From NCBI RefSeq assembly GCF_039555335.1, contig NC_092636.1:2723464-2787463 (forward strand): a DNA stretch of 64,000 nt. Reading direction: 5' to 3'. The first letter of the stretch is position 1. Every line of letters starts with the position of its first letter. The notes under the pieces are model-generated. The model was given only the letters and a program-made list of their open reading frames with translations, had not been told where the DNA came from and made no database searches. The stretch is from Amphiura filiformis (Eukaryota; Echinodermata; Ophiuroidea; Amphilepidida; Amphiuridae). Position numbers and translations under genes: made by a program. This document shows positions 12,726 through 26,035 of the stretch, one piece after another.

Positions 12726-13269
12726 TTAGACCGGGTCTAAAGTTAGACCTGGTCCCAGGACAAGGGACATTTTCCTTTACATTAATTTTCTTAAGCTATT
12801 TATTTTGTCTTATTTTTGGACTTTGCATGTAAATCTTTAGAATTTGCTAGCTACTCTATGAAGTAAATAAGAGTAAAAGACCATTCCTGATGGAACTCAA
12901 TTCCAATTTTGTGCATGCGGACCTTAGGGCCTACACCTAAAAAAGATGGTCAGACATAAACCCAGAATCCAGCCTTTCATCAATAAGACTTTCTACACCT
13001 TCACTATGAGCTGTTTGATCTCTAATGACAAAGTCTATCTTTTCATTTTAAAGTGTTTTAGCTCCACTTGCTGCTTCTAACATCACGAAGATAGGCCTAC
13101 TCACTTTTTACACAACACCAACCTATAGGCCTAAATGTCCAAAATTGCTCAAATGTCATCATATGGAACTAATTTCACACTAGCTAATCAAGAAGACCAC
13201 ATACACAACCCATAGTTTTAGCGAAAAGACTTTAATCAAGTGTTTACAGCCATTTCAACTTCCATTAAT

Positions 13270-13475
13270 GTCGTCTGCTACACAAGCCTGCCGAATTCGG
13301 AAACCTTGTTTCAAAATTTTCAAGTGGCATGTACAGGGGGGTTAGAAATCATTTTTGAATAAAATTCTTTCATATTCAAGTACCCCAATGTTGATACCAT
13401 ATTTTGAACTGCAATTCATATTAAAAAGTTGAAATTTGCCAAATAACACACCCCCCTATAATTGAAGTTCCCAAT
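13270..13475 (+). repeat. Dispersed repeat, inverted relative of 8155-8335
   Basis: Contains CTGCCGAATTCGG, GGCATGTACAGGGGGG, GATACCATATTTTGA and ACACACCCCCCT. Confidence 0.65.
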
Positions 13476-13480
13476 AGCAT

Positions 13481-13656
13481 TTTAGAGATAGTGCCACCTC
13501 CATTCCAGTCTGTTTTTAACTGGCTGTTCTGCACCAGATTTGCATAGAATTTGAATTTCCCTGTAGCATCCCTAGCTGAGATAGTGCCCCCTCCATTTTC
13601 AGCCTGTTGTTAGCTGCCTGTTCTGCTCCAGATTTGTGGAGAACTTGAAGTTCCTT
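13481..13656 (+). repeat. Two tandem copies of an about 90-bp sequence
   Basis: GAGATAGTGCCACCTCCATT and GAGATAGTGCCCCCTCCATT begin each; both continue to TGTTCTGCNCCAGATTTG and a TTGAA-TTCC end. Confidence 0.75.
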
Positions 13657-13664
13657 ACACATGC

Positions 13665-13800
13665 TACACAGCGTCATCATCCATATATCTTCGTGTCAAA
13701 AATTGCTGTGATAGTACGGCGAATCCTCTCGTTTTTCAAAAGCTACGCATGGCGATTTTGTTCGAGATAGGCCGAGCGACTCAGGCTAAGCATACGTACC
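13665..13800 (+). repeat. Dispersed repeat, partner of 26818-26955
   Basis: Contains CTACACAGCGTCATCATCC, GTACGGCGAATCCTCTCG and CGAGCGACTCAGGCTAAGCA, matching 26818-26955 in inverted orientation. Confidence 0.7.
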
Positions 13801-13809
13801 ATATGCACA

Positions 13810-16645
13810 TGATATGAGATACCACATAGCCTGCACCAGAGTTTCTATTCTATGTTTTTACGATTTGTGCATGATCAAGTACCCCATATGATATTGCCAT
13901 TACAAGAAAATTCAATTTTTGTCAGGTAAACCCCAGGTTTACTTTCCAATACACTAACTGAAAATGCAATACACTAATTTCTGCTCCAGATAATGGGAGC
14001 TGGGCATCGTGCCAAAATTGGTTTTTAAAACACAGCGCATGTGGATGGCCCCTTCCTCTATGTTTAGTCAAATCCTGATCAAACTTATTCAAAAGTCTAT
14101 TATTTTGCATTCTTCTGAAATGGCCAAACTATTATTATTGACATTAACCAAATCTCATCATTCTTCTTTATTTTTGTGTTGTAGATCTTCTAAGGGTGTA
14201 AGACCCAGCTCCATATGTTGCAATTGGTATGATAAGAGACTAATTTAAATTAAGTTAACCCCTGATCATCTTGAGAAGTTGTGGTATCAAAATAACTGCA
14301 ATAATTTAGTATGCTAATATGCCATTTCTAGGGAAATTATTGTAATTGTAGGTATTTTTTTATTTCCTTGCTGAAACTGTGTACCTTACTACAATTTTGA
14401 GAAAATGATGGCTATTTGGCAAGTTTTCGGCAAAAATGACCATTTTGGTGTGACAAAATTTTGATTTTGATTGTTCCTTGCACCTCATACACTTTTAATT
14501 AACAGGATGATAATAGCACTTTCCTTATTGTTAATTGTGAAGTACTCCTTTGGCGGAGACCATTGTTTTATTCAATTATCAGCAGTGGTGGCACCACAGG
14601 GTGCATGGGGGAAATTGAGATCTTTTCGCCAGCCCATTAGGGGCTGGTACCTGTTTCAGGTTTGGGGTCAGTTTACTCAAGAGATTATATTTTAGTGGTA
14701 TTGGAATGATTTTTTTTTTTTACTTTTTGTGGTTAAATTTTTTTTAATATTTTAATTCGATTTGTTAGGAAAAGTAAGTATGTTTTGCCGTTTCAACGAA
14801 CTAAAACGCAGTGAGTATTACCAAAGTTATGTTTGAACTAATTAATTATGACTTTAAAAGTTTAAAGGCCTAAATGTAACAATAATAGTTAATATATATA
14901 GCATCATATGGTCAGCAGAAGAAAATCTGACATCACCTATGATGTCATATCAGTGTCCTTGACCGGGGGCCCTTACTCCTTGACCACTGCACAGCGTGAT
15001 ATCATGTTGATAACAGATCTATAGAATCAAAATCTTCATCATATCCTCGGATCATATCACAGATTCTCAACAATCTGTGATCATATGGACCATATTGATG
15101 TGAAAGTAGTTATCTATCATATCCTGTGTCGCTTTTATGGATAAAAATGACTCAAAATGTTATTGATGAAATGGTTGCTATCATAAACATCAGTTTTGTC
15201 TTTTCAACGGGAAAAATCCGATGCAAAATAAAGTTTTTAGGGCCTAGCTATAATATGGGCATAATTTATGCATATAGTATTGAACAATGTACCCCATTTA
15301 TGCACTTATAGATAAATAAATTGTCTTACTTTATTAATTTAATAACTTCTTTATTATAAATAAAATGACACATAACTATTTGATTCATAAAATTACATTC
15401 AACAAAATGATTGAAGAGAAAACACACAAGGCACTAGGCAGACTGTTATAGAATGGAGTATGTAAGATGCCATGTCCATAGCTTCGCAGGAGTTTCCGAC
15501 TAGCAATCAACATGATCAGCACATTCACAAAAACACAGTTTAAGAGTGAAGATTGTAGTGAGTAACCAGTCCTTTATAAATGTGCTGGCCACTATCTATT
15601 ATAATATAGTAGGCTTAAACTATACATTGCGAATTAATTAAGTTATTTTAAAATAAAATGTACATGTAAGTTAACTCAAACCGCAGTGTATATATCGAAA
15701 GCAGTGAAATCGGACATTCCTAAGCGAAGATATTGAGTTAAGTAAGTTCTGGTATTACAAAATTGGAAATTGAGATATCGTGGGTAAAAAGCTGAAAAGA
15801 CAAAAAAACCAACAACAACAACAACAAAACAAACAGACCAGAACAATTTGGAGTACATGTAATGAATTAAAAGAGTTGACATGAGATTAGGAATTAATGT
15901 TTTCTGCTGTTTCAGTGTGCATGTTCTCATCGTTGATGGTTTGGTGGACTGTCATGTAGATGTAAGCGTGATCCTAAAAATGCCTTTCACATTGACCAAA
16001 ACTAATTACAAGACCTCTTCTACATTGAGGCTCAGCTTTCCCTTTTAAAGGGAATTTTTATTTACATATACATTTGAAAATCTTCCTGTGTTTGCTATAA
16101 TTGATATCCTGAATTAAATTCTGGTTTTTACACGATTGTAATGTACTTTAGTCAATAAAGATACTCTGAAAAATCAAGACTTTAGGTGCTGTAGTTTTGT
16201 CAAAATCTGAGATTTTGAATAAAACGCTGGAACCGGCGTTTTATTATTACGATGGAAATATTAGTCAAACACATATGCACAGTACGTACACATACACACA
16301 CACCCCGAGGATCGTACCGTATTACAACCGCGGCAGTAACATGCATGGGCGCTAGTAGTAAATTCTAATTTTCTATGCTTTACCTCACATGTTCGGCTCA
16401 AAATTATAAGGGGACATATCTGACACTAAAAGCTAATAAATTTATGGAAAATAAATATCTATTTTTACAGAAATGTTATAATATGGCTTTAAATGTAATT
16501 GCATATTCTGCTTCATCATTCAAATCAAAGATATGCTTAAGTGTTCAACTTGACTTTCCAAGGTCAAATTTAGCTCCGATTACAGTAGCTTTATTTAAAT
16601 CACTTCCTGCAAACCTTCACTTGTTTAAAAATGCAGGGCCCTTAA
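13810..16645. other. No gene seen
   Basis: Short frames only (60-98 codons) with no domain. There is a small AAC simple repeat at 15807-15827, and 16165-16260 is related in inverted orientation to 44340-44410. Confidence 0.55.
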
Positions 16646-16646
16646 G

Positions 16647-18030
16647 GAATCGGATATTAACGTTTGCATAGACTATGCCATAGTCGATTTTTGATAAATA
16701 AAACATGTCATTAATCATGATGAAAGGATTCAGTTGAACTCGAAATTATACTGATATTTATTACATCAAAATACTAGTATAAAATTGTTATGAAAAAGTT
16801 ATATAATTATATTAGTGACAGTAAAAGTAAAGTATATACGTAGGCTTATATTATTGAATGCAACATATCATAATGTCATAATTATATTGGCACTTCAATA
16901 CTGCACAATTCTGATTTTAGAATCTACCAGTTTATTAATCGCGAAAGTCCGGGTTAAAAATCGACTATGGACATTGCATTTTAAACGGGACTTTGATCGG
17001 GCAAAGTCCCTAACAATCCGACAATCTCATCCATAGACAACTGTGTTAAGCATGCAAACCACAATCCAAAGTCAGTAGTCCTCTTGGGAAGCTAACAAAC
17101 AGAGGGGTATGGTGACTGAAAAGATCAGTTGTGAAAATCTATCAATTGTGCACAAATTAATTAAATCAGAGTTTTAAGCTTAAATGCAATAACCAGAGTA
17201 TGCACAATGGACAAGTGGACTACGGAGTAGTCTAACGTTTGCACAGTATTTTTTGTGGAAGCTGAGAGTACACCATACATATCGAATGGCATTCTGAGTA
17301 CGAGAAATGTCCTGATGATATCAAATAATTCTGATTTTTAAAAAATTCATCACAATATAATACAAATTTTATGACAAATTACTAAAATTTGATATTTTTA
17401 AAATTTTTGATATCTAACAGTCCTTGAAGTAAACTTTATAAATCATATCAATTTGTAAGCACTCTTTAGCGAAGTCATAGTTCATTGAATTTACAACCGT
17501 ATGACAAAACAGGCGAAATCAGTAACTTTTTGCACAAGATTTGCAATTTCAAGAGAATTGGCCATTGCTCATTCTAATTTGGCCAATATAAGTGTGCTCT
17601 TTCATTTAATGACATAAATTTGAAAAATATTGTAAGGAACACTTGAGGTTTTGACTTTTGAAACCTACATTTTAGTCAAAAAATGTGCTTGGATAGGTAG
17701 TTTTCAACAGATTTACCACTTTCGCCTTTTGCTATAACATCATGCTATCTGCTGACCTAATGTAAAAAAGTATTTTTAAAGTCAAACCTTTTCATATATA
17801 TAAACTGTATGTAGCTGGGATGAAAAGCCGATGATGATCAATTGAATTTTGACCTTTCATATTGAAGATATACTTTTTTTTCCCAAAAAGACCTAAATTT
17901 ATTAGGTATTTTGGGGAAAAAAAATCTTAAATACGAAAGGTCAAAATTTTCAATTGATCGTCAGCTTTTCATCCCAGCTACAAACACTTAAGTACTTAAG
18001 TATATAAATAGATTTATAAAGTTTACAGAG
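16647..18030. mobile_element. TTAA foldback MITE copy broken by two insertions
   Basis: Starts after TTAA (16643-16646) with GGAATCGGATATTAACG, resumes at 17244 with CAGTATTTTTTGTGGAAGC, and continues through AATTTTGACCTTTCATATTG to about 18030. The 566-bp element 16669-17234 and an unrelated block around 17445-17795 interrupt it. Confidence 0.75.
16669..17234. mobile_element. 566-bp element with 9-bp duplication (TAGACTATGCC family)
   Basis: Begins TAGACTATGCCATAGTCGA and ends GGACTACGGAGTAGTCTA. ACGTTTGCA flanks both sides exactly (16660-16668, 17235-17243). Relative of 50074-50488. Confidence 0.85.
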
Positions 18031-19713
18031 TGCCCCCCTGACAAAAAAATGAAAGAAAAAGTGCCCCTCTGACAAAAAATGAAAGAGAAAATCAGGAGGG
18101 CAAAGGAAAAGAAAAAGGGCAAGGAGCCCTTTTCTAGCAAAATTCAGGGCCAAAATAGTGTAAAATACAAAATTTTTCCACGCTACACACCGACATCGCC
18201 TGGCTAATAATTATTTGGTGCAGCAGAGACACTAAAATGAATACACGGGATCGATACACGTGAATTGCTATGCACGATTTTGATATCAGACGAAAATCTT
18301 CGGATACCGGGTTAGAAAATGATGAATATCTCCCGTAAATGATTTTTTCTCAAGAAACCAGATGTGGTCTCATACACTTGAAAATATGTGTTGAACAGAT
18401 ATGAAAGTCGTTAGTTTGCGCTTTGAAGAAAGGCCGTGCGTCTTGAACTCAAAATCTGACCAAAATTCTAATTTTATATTGCGTTGGTCCTGTATGGACT
18501 ACAGCGCGCAACCTATAATCTGCACTCACAACAGTGTAGGCAGTATGACCATTGACCGCAATGTCGTATACAAGCTTACTCACACAGCGAGAAATCAATT
18601 ACCCCGCCTATTGTCAGTAGCCTTAGTCAGGTCACTTGGCTAATTATATGCGTCTCATAAGGTCGGAATAAAATGACCTTTCGTGGCTGTGGATTCAGCC
18701 TACCATGGCGATTTCTACCATGGAGATATCGGGGCGATGCCACTGTGCGCTACGCGCGCACATTGTAACAATAAAGCCCTCTTTTAGCCGGATAATGGGC
18801 GAAAATACCATTTTTTTCACGCTACGCGCGCACATCATCCCAATAAGGCCCTTTTCGGGAAGGTCGAAGACATACAGTCTCTATGACTGTATTGTATGAT
18901 GCAACTCTGTGCCCCCAAAATTTTATTTTGCCCCCCGACCAAGAAAGCTGGCTACGCCCCTGCTTGTTACTAATCAGGTAATTGTGCTGCAATCAACCAA
19001 AAAATTATCATGATTATAGCACTAAGGGGTTAAGTGTGGGCAAAATCATTTTTATATTTTTTCACTTCACATCTTATAGTCTTGGCAATTTTATGGGATG
19101 ATATTTTAAAATTTTACCAACTTCACAAATTGCCAAAAAACATTTAGGGTTGAAATTTTGTAAATATATTAATTCAATCTTTATTCCAAACTTGTCAAAA
19201 TGCATAAATGTTTAAATTCAGGATATTTTTATTTGCTATTTTGGGCTCCTCATTAAATAAATGGGTATTCAGTATACGCCAATAGTCTCATAGAATTTGA
19301 ACTCAGGTTTTTAAACTAAAGTTATAAATATTTTCATCATTCAAAAAAATATGAAAGAATTCAACAAAACTATAATTAATTTTAATAATTTCTTTTTGTC
19401 CAACAGTTTAATCAATTCTTATTGACAAAACCCTCATTTGCATCACATTTCTAATACCCTTAGAACCCTCTTCATGTGGGTGTTGACTGCAGACGACAAG
19501 TTTCAATTTTTTTTAATTCAAAATTTTTAGAATTGTAAATTTTCATGACCATATTTGGAACCAGCATGAAAAATGCATTAAAATCAGTACTAACAAGCCT
19601 CAGTAGCTCTTAAGATAGTTCTTAATGTTTGAGAAAATATCTCAAAACTTGGGACTTTTTATGTTGCAGCCCATGACTAGCATGCAGAGTATTAAGGTCA
19701 AAATATTGGGTAC
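18031..19713. other. Mixed repeat DNA, no gene
   Basis: hAT-like ends appear (GGCTACGCCCCTG near 18950) and a CGCTACGCGCGCACAT word is repeated (18745, 18818). Nothing coding recognised. Confidence 0.5.
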
Positions 19714-19908
19714 ACCCCATCAGTCCGAAATCCTGTCAGTCCAAACCACATCTAGTTTGAATTTTAAGCTTAAACGCTAACCATAACCCTAAACGTAACC
19801 CTAAACCAAAACTTAACCATAAACCTAACCCTAAACCTAACCCTAAATCGAACCCTAAAAATTTGGACTAGCGGTGGTTCGGACTGACAGTGTTTCGGAC
19901 TGATGGGG
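19714..19908. mobile_element. MITE with CCCCATCAGTCCGAAA ends and telomere-like core
   Basis: CCCCATCAGTCCGAAA and TTTCGGACTGATGGGG are inverted; inner CTGTCAGTCC and AACCAC also pair. The core is CCTAAACCTAACCCTAAAC-type repeats (19770-19860). Confidence 0.82.
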
Positions 19909-21749
19909 AGACCCCAAAATATTATCCCCAAAAAGAAAATTACTTACATCTGCACATCCAAAGGATTTCTTTGGTGTTGATGTTGGCGTAGATATTGTTG
20001 CTGAACTGAACAAAACCATTTTGAATCAAAAAGCAATAGGCTCCAGGTTCCACTTTCAAAACAAATATCCAAGTAGGCTGTAGGCGATATTATTAAATAT
20101 GTTTCCGTTACGATATATCCTCAAGAAGTTTCTGCATCATTATTTCCTCAATTGCAGGTAGGGATATAATTTCCTAAGTACATAGGCTGTTTCCATTTGG
20201 TCCTTAGGTGATGACATTTTGGATAATTCCATGTAGAAGATGTGTCAAAATAATATTCACACGAGACTATGGAAGTGTTAGGAGTGACCCTTCTGTCAAA
20301 TACAGAATAGCATATAATCAGGCTATCATATTATAGCGACATTAGCTACCGTACTTTCCATGAGTGAACAATTCTGGAAAACACAATGATTGTCAAGGGA
20401 AGGACAAGGTCTTTAACATGAATAGTAAGACTGCATGAACAGAAAGTTCTTTCCAATAAAAAATCAACACATCATTCGATCTCCAATGAATAACATCTTT
20501 CCATGCAGTTTGGTGCAAATCCACCTGAGTCCCTATGTTGACAACATTTTTGTGGTGAAATCCAAGTCTTATCCTGCTTTGGTAATTCCTGGACAAAATG
20601 AACACCACAATATTGAAGCCTTATACAGAGGCAGCCTTTGTCATCTGCAGCGCAAGTACAAATATATCAAGTCTTGATTCAGCACTAATTGAAATAACCC
20701 ACCAAGACATCCAGACACTATGGACCACAATGGCCTCATCCCAATGGCATAGTTTAATAACCTCAATTAAACAATCACAGTGCACAATTTGACCTCAAGT
20801 TTCAGAGTATGAGTTTTTGTACCCAATTTTTCAAAGGTCATTCAATGAATGTGCAAATGTATTGGGGTTAAAGAACTGTGCCCTGATAGATGAGCATGTT
20901 GCGGATCCTAGTGAGAAAATGGTGAACTTAATTGTGACCTTCAGATTTGAATCTGTACTTCAGTCCCGAATTGGTAAAGATATCATGAGTTTAACTTGCA
21001 GTTGCGGAGTTAGACCTGCATTAGGCTTCAAAAAGCTTCAAAAGAGTCCAAACCATGGAGCTTAATAAAACTAAAGGCTCTGTGGTCCAAACATGGCCAG
21101 TCTTGATTCAGTGGTAAATTTGACGATCTATGATTCAGCTCTTGAGGTCCCTCACCACATTCACCATAAAAGCTTCCACTGTATACAGCATCATATGTAT
21201 TCTGTAAACATAACAGATTTCAGTAATTCCTGGTTGAGTGACTGGTGTCAAGTTATTAAACACTTGTGCAGCTCACATGTTGGAAGAGATGGTAATCACA
21301 GCAATGTAATATCTAACCAAATGTTGAAATCATGCAGGAAAGAGGTGTTGCATTATATTTCCTGTATAGCTTCACATGTTAGGTTCCGATTTTGACAAGT
21401 TGCAGAAATAAGTGCGCCGGCACAGAGCACCGACCCAATCAGTAGTCATGTAGTGATATATAAATCTGGCAGGTGAATGTGCTTTCCTTGCTTAGATATA
21501 CTGCTGGCAATAAAAAATTTAATGCATTAATGAACACTTATGACTTTGTATAATCGGTTTAAACATTCCAGTACATTATTGCCGCACTATGGAACACCAC
21601 AGACATGATAGACAAAATAATTTTATTTAGTATAGTTTCCACCTTTAATGAGAAATAGGCCTATTACTTAAAATTTGAAGAGGGCAGAAATATTTGAGAA
21701 TTTCAATGTGCTGCTTTAAAATCTCTATATTTTCTGTGCTATAAAAATT
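19909..21749. other. No gene supported; cluster of short frames
   Basis: Between 20390 and 21395 frames of 60-100 codons occur in all registers on the plus strand (20435-20677, 20817-21065, 21093-21395). None has a recognisable domain or convincing splice sites joining it to the next. A diverged coding relic cannot be excluded. Confidence 0.45.
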
Positions 21750-22238
21750 AAATAAAGTCTGCACAAAAAGAAACGCAGCTGTTATACATATGCCTATAGC
21801 TTCAGAACTAATAACTGTTTCTACAATATTTCTATAATAGAAAGAAGGATGATTTATTTACTCACATTTTGGTACCCCAATTGTCAAATGTTGTTCAATA
21901 TTAACAACACAGTAGTTCTTTTAAAGAAACATACCCGAATTAAAAAGTTGCAGTTACAGCGATCAATGGTTATTACGCAAGCACTGTGGCACGTAAATTA
22001 TCTTTGCGCTGTCTTCAAATCAATACAAATAGCTGCAACTTTTAAATTAGGATATATTTCGTTAAAACACTGCTGTGTTGTTAATATTAAAACGAAATTG
22101 GACAAATGGGGTATCAAAATGCGCATAAATAAATCATCCTTCCTTCTATGTTGAAATATTGTGAACGCAATTATTACTAGTTCTGACGCTATAGGCGTAT
22201 TTATAACAGCTGCGTTACTTTTTGTGCAGTCTTTATTT
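21750..22238. mobile_element. Foldback MITE with AATAAAGTCTGCACAAAAAG ends
   Basis: AAAGTCTGCACAAAAAG pairs with CTTTTTGTGCAGTCTTT; the interior (GAAGGATGATTTATT/AATAAATCATCCTTC, GCAGCTGTTATA) is also palindromic. A 101-codon frame inside is an artefact. Confidence 0.83.
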
Positions 22239-22401
22239 CTGCCCTGTTCAAATTTTTAAGTAAGTGTGTACGATTGAGCACACTGGATTTACCAAAATTA
22301 AAGACATACAATTGTTGATGGAAGAAACTTTAAACATGTTATAATTAAGTGACATTCTGTTGTCATCATAGGATCATGCAGTACCAGGAAACAATATGCA
22401 C

Positions 22402-22659
22402 ATATGTGACATGATCAAGCGGAATGAGTCACATGTCGACCCTGGTCGAAAATGAGTTTTACAGAGGTTTCTAAAGAAGACATTTCGAGCTTTCAGAAAC
22501 TGAAAACCCCACGTTGATACGACTTTTCTTTGCTAAGTTACATCAATTAATCAATTGCTAAAAACAATATAAAACAAAAGAATTTTAACATTTTTTTTTT
22601 AATATCTCAAAATCAATATTAGCGACATCCGACTCATTTCCCTTGATCGTGTCACATAT
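22402..22659. mobile_element. Foldback element ATATGTGACATGATCAAG
   Basis: ATATGTGACATGATCAAGCG is inverted at the right (CCCTTGATCGTGTCACATAT), with GAATGAGTC/GACTCATTT next. Confidence 0.78.
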
Positions 22660-25600
22660 TTACTTCATGTGACAAACAGGTGTGAAATTATCATGATTAT
22701 GGAGATTGATGTTTTCATGCACTTTATTGACAAACATGTTTCATAAACTATATAGGCCCTAATAGTATACTGTAAATTGGAAATATCTGCAGTTAATTTT
22801 TCAAGCTTTGCCATTATTTTAAACTGTTTCACTTGTTCTTCCGATTCTAAGCTTCCTTAAATTGGCCTATACACAAAAGGAACATAATTATTTTGTGGTA
22901 ACTACTTGGATGCAGCAATAAATGTAGTTTAAAACTTTTAATTTCATAGTATTTTCTGTTCAGTTTTTTTATCCCATTTGATAGGAATTTGATGAAAAAG
23001 TGAAATTAAAGAGCCTAGAATACTTACTATGAATAAATTACATATTTTGCAGCACATTTTCTATAAAAACCTAATAAATGTCAGAAATAAAAAAGTGTCA
23101 TTATAAATGGACCAAAATGACATGTGTGTAAAGCTTACATGAATGCATGTACTCAAACTATTAGATTAAGACTTTGAAAAAAAAAAAAAAAAATGGATCA
23201 TGAATTCTTTAATATTTACCAATACCATGACAATTTCTAGTTTAGATAAATACTACTACTATGGAATCATTGCATCTTTGGCTGGGGGGTCTCAACTTTG
23301 GTTTGGGTGGGGATGTGCGGCTAGGCTGGGACTCCGAAAAACTACACAACTTTAAACCAAATTTGATGAAAAACTGACCTAAAATTATACCATTTTATGG
23401 AAAATGAACACAAATATTACTAAAAACAATGAAAAATTTGCACTTTTTTGAAAAAACAAACAAACACCCTTTCTTAATAGTCCAGGAGCAAGAGCCCACA
23501 GGAGCCCTAAATAAGGAGTTCGTTCATCCCCCACTACATACACAGTTTGACACCATATGTAATTTTTTTTTTTTTTTTTTTTGAATTTTGACAAACTTCA
23601 CCAACAATGGTTGAAATTTAGGTCAAAATCATGTCAACGAACTTTTGCCGCTTTAACATCAGTTGGCCTGATGATGCATCCGAGATAGGATGTGAAATAT
23701 TGCCACTCACAAAAACGTAAGTCCAGTAGATCAGATTATAATAATTTTATAGTTATTTATACCTGGATGAATGATAATCTTCATAATCGTATTTTATGGA
23801 ACTGAAATTATCGCAAATGTTACTATAAACAATGAAAATTGGCATTTTGGAAAAGTTTCATGCAGTTGAGGGTCATTAAAACCAAAATGGCTGAAAATGC
23901 ACCCAGAGTCTGCCACACATCCACATACTCTCATTTTCACTAGAACCTCCCCCCTCCCATCTTGGATTGTTCAAGTGGGGCATTTATCTACTGTTTGTTA
24001 TTATGAGTCCAAATATCTTTTATCTCAGCATATTTATTCATTATTAAAAAGAAAGAATCAATATTGTCTTGTTTTTCAATTTTGAAGTAAAGTTGAAATG
24101 TTTCAAAGAATTGTTCATAGTAAATATATTAAAGTAACAAAATTTTCATGAGCTGTGCCAAAATATTGTGTGTTCTGGTTCTGGTTCTAACAGTTCAACA
24201 CCCCAAGTGGGGAAAAGTGAACCGATCGTAGTGTGTGTGCGTGCTTTGAAGAGTGTTTGGATTGGATTAGGTCCAGTCCAGTGACCACTTTTTAAAAATA
24301 TTATTAGATGTGAAAATGCCAAGTTTTGGAGAAAATTATAAGAAAGTACGGTATGATTTTGACACAATTTGTTTGGGCAACAAAAAATAATTCTTCTCTA
24401 ATTCTAATTCTTTTTCTGACTGTCTAAAACTGGATATTAAGATCTATTAATGTATTTGTTATTTTTTAAAATTTTGAACAACGTCACCAAAAACAGTTCA
24501 AATTTTGGTCAGAATGCTTTTTTGTGATATTCTCCAAAAATTCAACCATATTTGGTGGGCATTTCTGAAAAGTTGGTCAAAATTTACTGATAAAAGTCAT
24601 ACCAATTTCATACCAATATTGATTTTATGAAGTGACAAAATGCAAAGACCTACTTGTGAATTAATTTTTTGGGAAACAAATTGAAGACATTTTCAGCAAA
24701 TGACATAACAAAATCAATTGAATTGACAGCAGCTCGTACTAAACAATATTAAAAGGTTTAAAAATAAACTTACAGTTTTGCATTCATTGCGAAATGACAT
24801 GATGGGGAAAACCCAGCTGATTATTCCATGACCCTTGTAACATTTGATGTTTATACACAATTGCTTACATTGTATGTTACAATAATATCAATTATCAATT
24901 TTTGCATGTTTACAAAAGCCCACAAATCAAACATATCTCTATAATGATATTTAAGATAACAAACCTACGCAAAATTTAAGCATTTGCCATAAGATGCACT
25001 CATTGCCTGCCCAACATGCCTGATTGGGCTTCTTTCAAATGCCACTATGCCTCAAAAAAAGCACCACTGCTGTACAATTATAATATCTTGTTATTTTGCC
25101 AATTTTCACTGACAGGTTTTAGTCTCACTAATATGAATTGAATGCCCTTTCAAAGTGCTTTATTTTCACTTAATTAATTTACAAATCTATGTGAAGTATG
25201 TATTTTAGTATACACCTAATTGGGTGCATCCCTGGTGGGTCCGGTCTAGTAGGATTTTTCTTCAACTTAAATGTAAATACCGCCCATACTGGTGCTTTGA
25301 CATGCATGATAATTATGCATGTTACTTGAAGGCTTCAGTTTGACATGTTGGACAGATTATAGCAATCCGTTGATGGACCACTGAATCTAAATTTGCCAGT
25401 CAATTACATCCTAGAGCTGGCCCATCCATGCAAGTCGCATCCCATGCCGAGTCACATTGGCTGCCATTCCACCAGACTCATTTTCAGGACAAATCAAGCT
25501 GCTGAAAAGTTGGAAATAACGGAATCTAGTCTACCAGATGTTAATCTCTTGCATAGATGAAGGAACCAATTTTGTAACTAAAACCGCTTAAACCATCAAG

Positions 25601-25726
25601 CTGGATTTGAAGTCCTACTGCCGCATCTGGGAATTTAATTCCTACAAGCAAAACCCCAACCCAACTTTTAGGTGCACTGTCATGACATAGAACCTACATG
25701 ATATAATAGCATAATAGACTTTCACC
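22660..25726. other. Upstream flank of TRIM-GIMAP gene; no gene seen
   Basis: AT-rich with simple runs (A run 23177-23194, T run 23564-23582). The last 200 bases should include the 5' UTR; ATATAATAG at 25701-25709 is not convincing as a TATA box at that spacing. Confidence 0.5.
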
Positions 25727-26035
25727 ATGGCTGAGTATGCTTCAAATTTTACTTCACTACCTACAGATTTAACATTTCAAAATAGTCCTATTCCTGAAAA
25801 GGATACTTGTGGAATATGTCACAAGGAACTTTCCAATCCCCGCTGTCTTCCATGTAAGCATGTATTTTGTCATCAATGCTTGGTAGATCAATGTTGCACC
25901 AGTGAGGATCCAGAGACAATCATTTGTTGTGTGTGTAACAAATCTTGTCCCAAACCAAAGGATGGAATCAGAGCTTTCCCCTCATCAAGAATTTCAAGTA
26001 GACAATCCATCCGAGGTCTTAGGCCCAAGTACCAG
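25727..26035 (+). CDS. Exon 1: RING finger (C3HC4), start of TRIM-GIMAP gene
   Basis: Encodes 103 residues. The start ATG sits in a strong Kozak context (TTCACCATGG), with an in-frame TAG 12 bases upstream at 25715, so the start is well fixed. Zinc ligands are C28, C31, C43, H45, C48, C51, C67 and C70, with spacing fitting the C3HC4 RING consensus; this domain recruits ubiquitin-loaded E2 enzymes. The exon ends at ACCAG followed by GTAAG, an excellent donor, in phase 0. Reading past this donor gives 24 more codons before a stop, which is intronic. A separate RING exon followed by a B-box exon is a common TRIM arrangement. Confidence 0.88.

Noticed and set aside
16375..16671. 98-codon plus-strand frame
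   Set aside because: It runs into the start of a TTAA MITE and a nested transposon; no domain.
20435..21395. Cluster of 60-100-codon plus-strand frames
   Set aside because: No domain recognised, frames do not join by convincing splice sites; kept only as an unexplained stretch.
21849..22154. 101-codon frame
   Set aside because: Lies wholly inside a foldback element.
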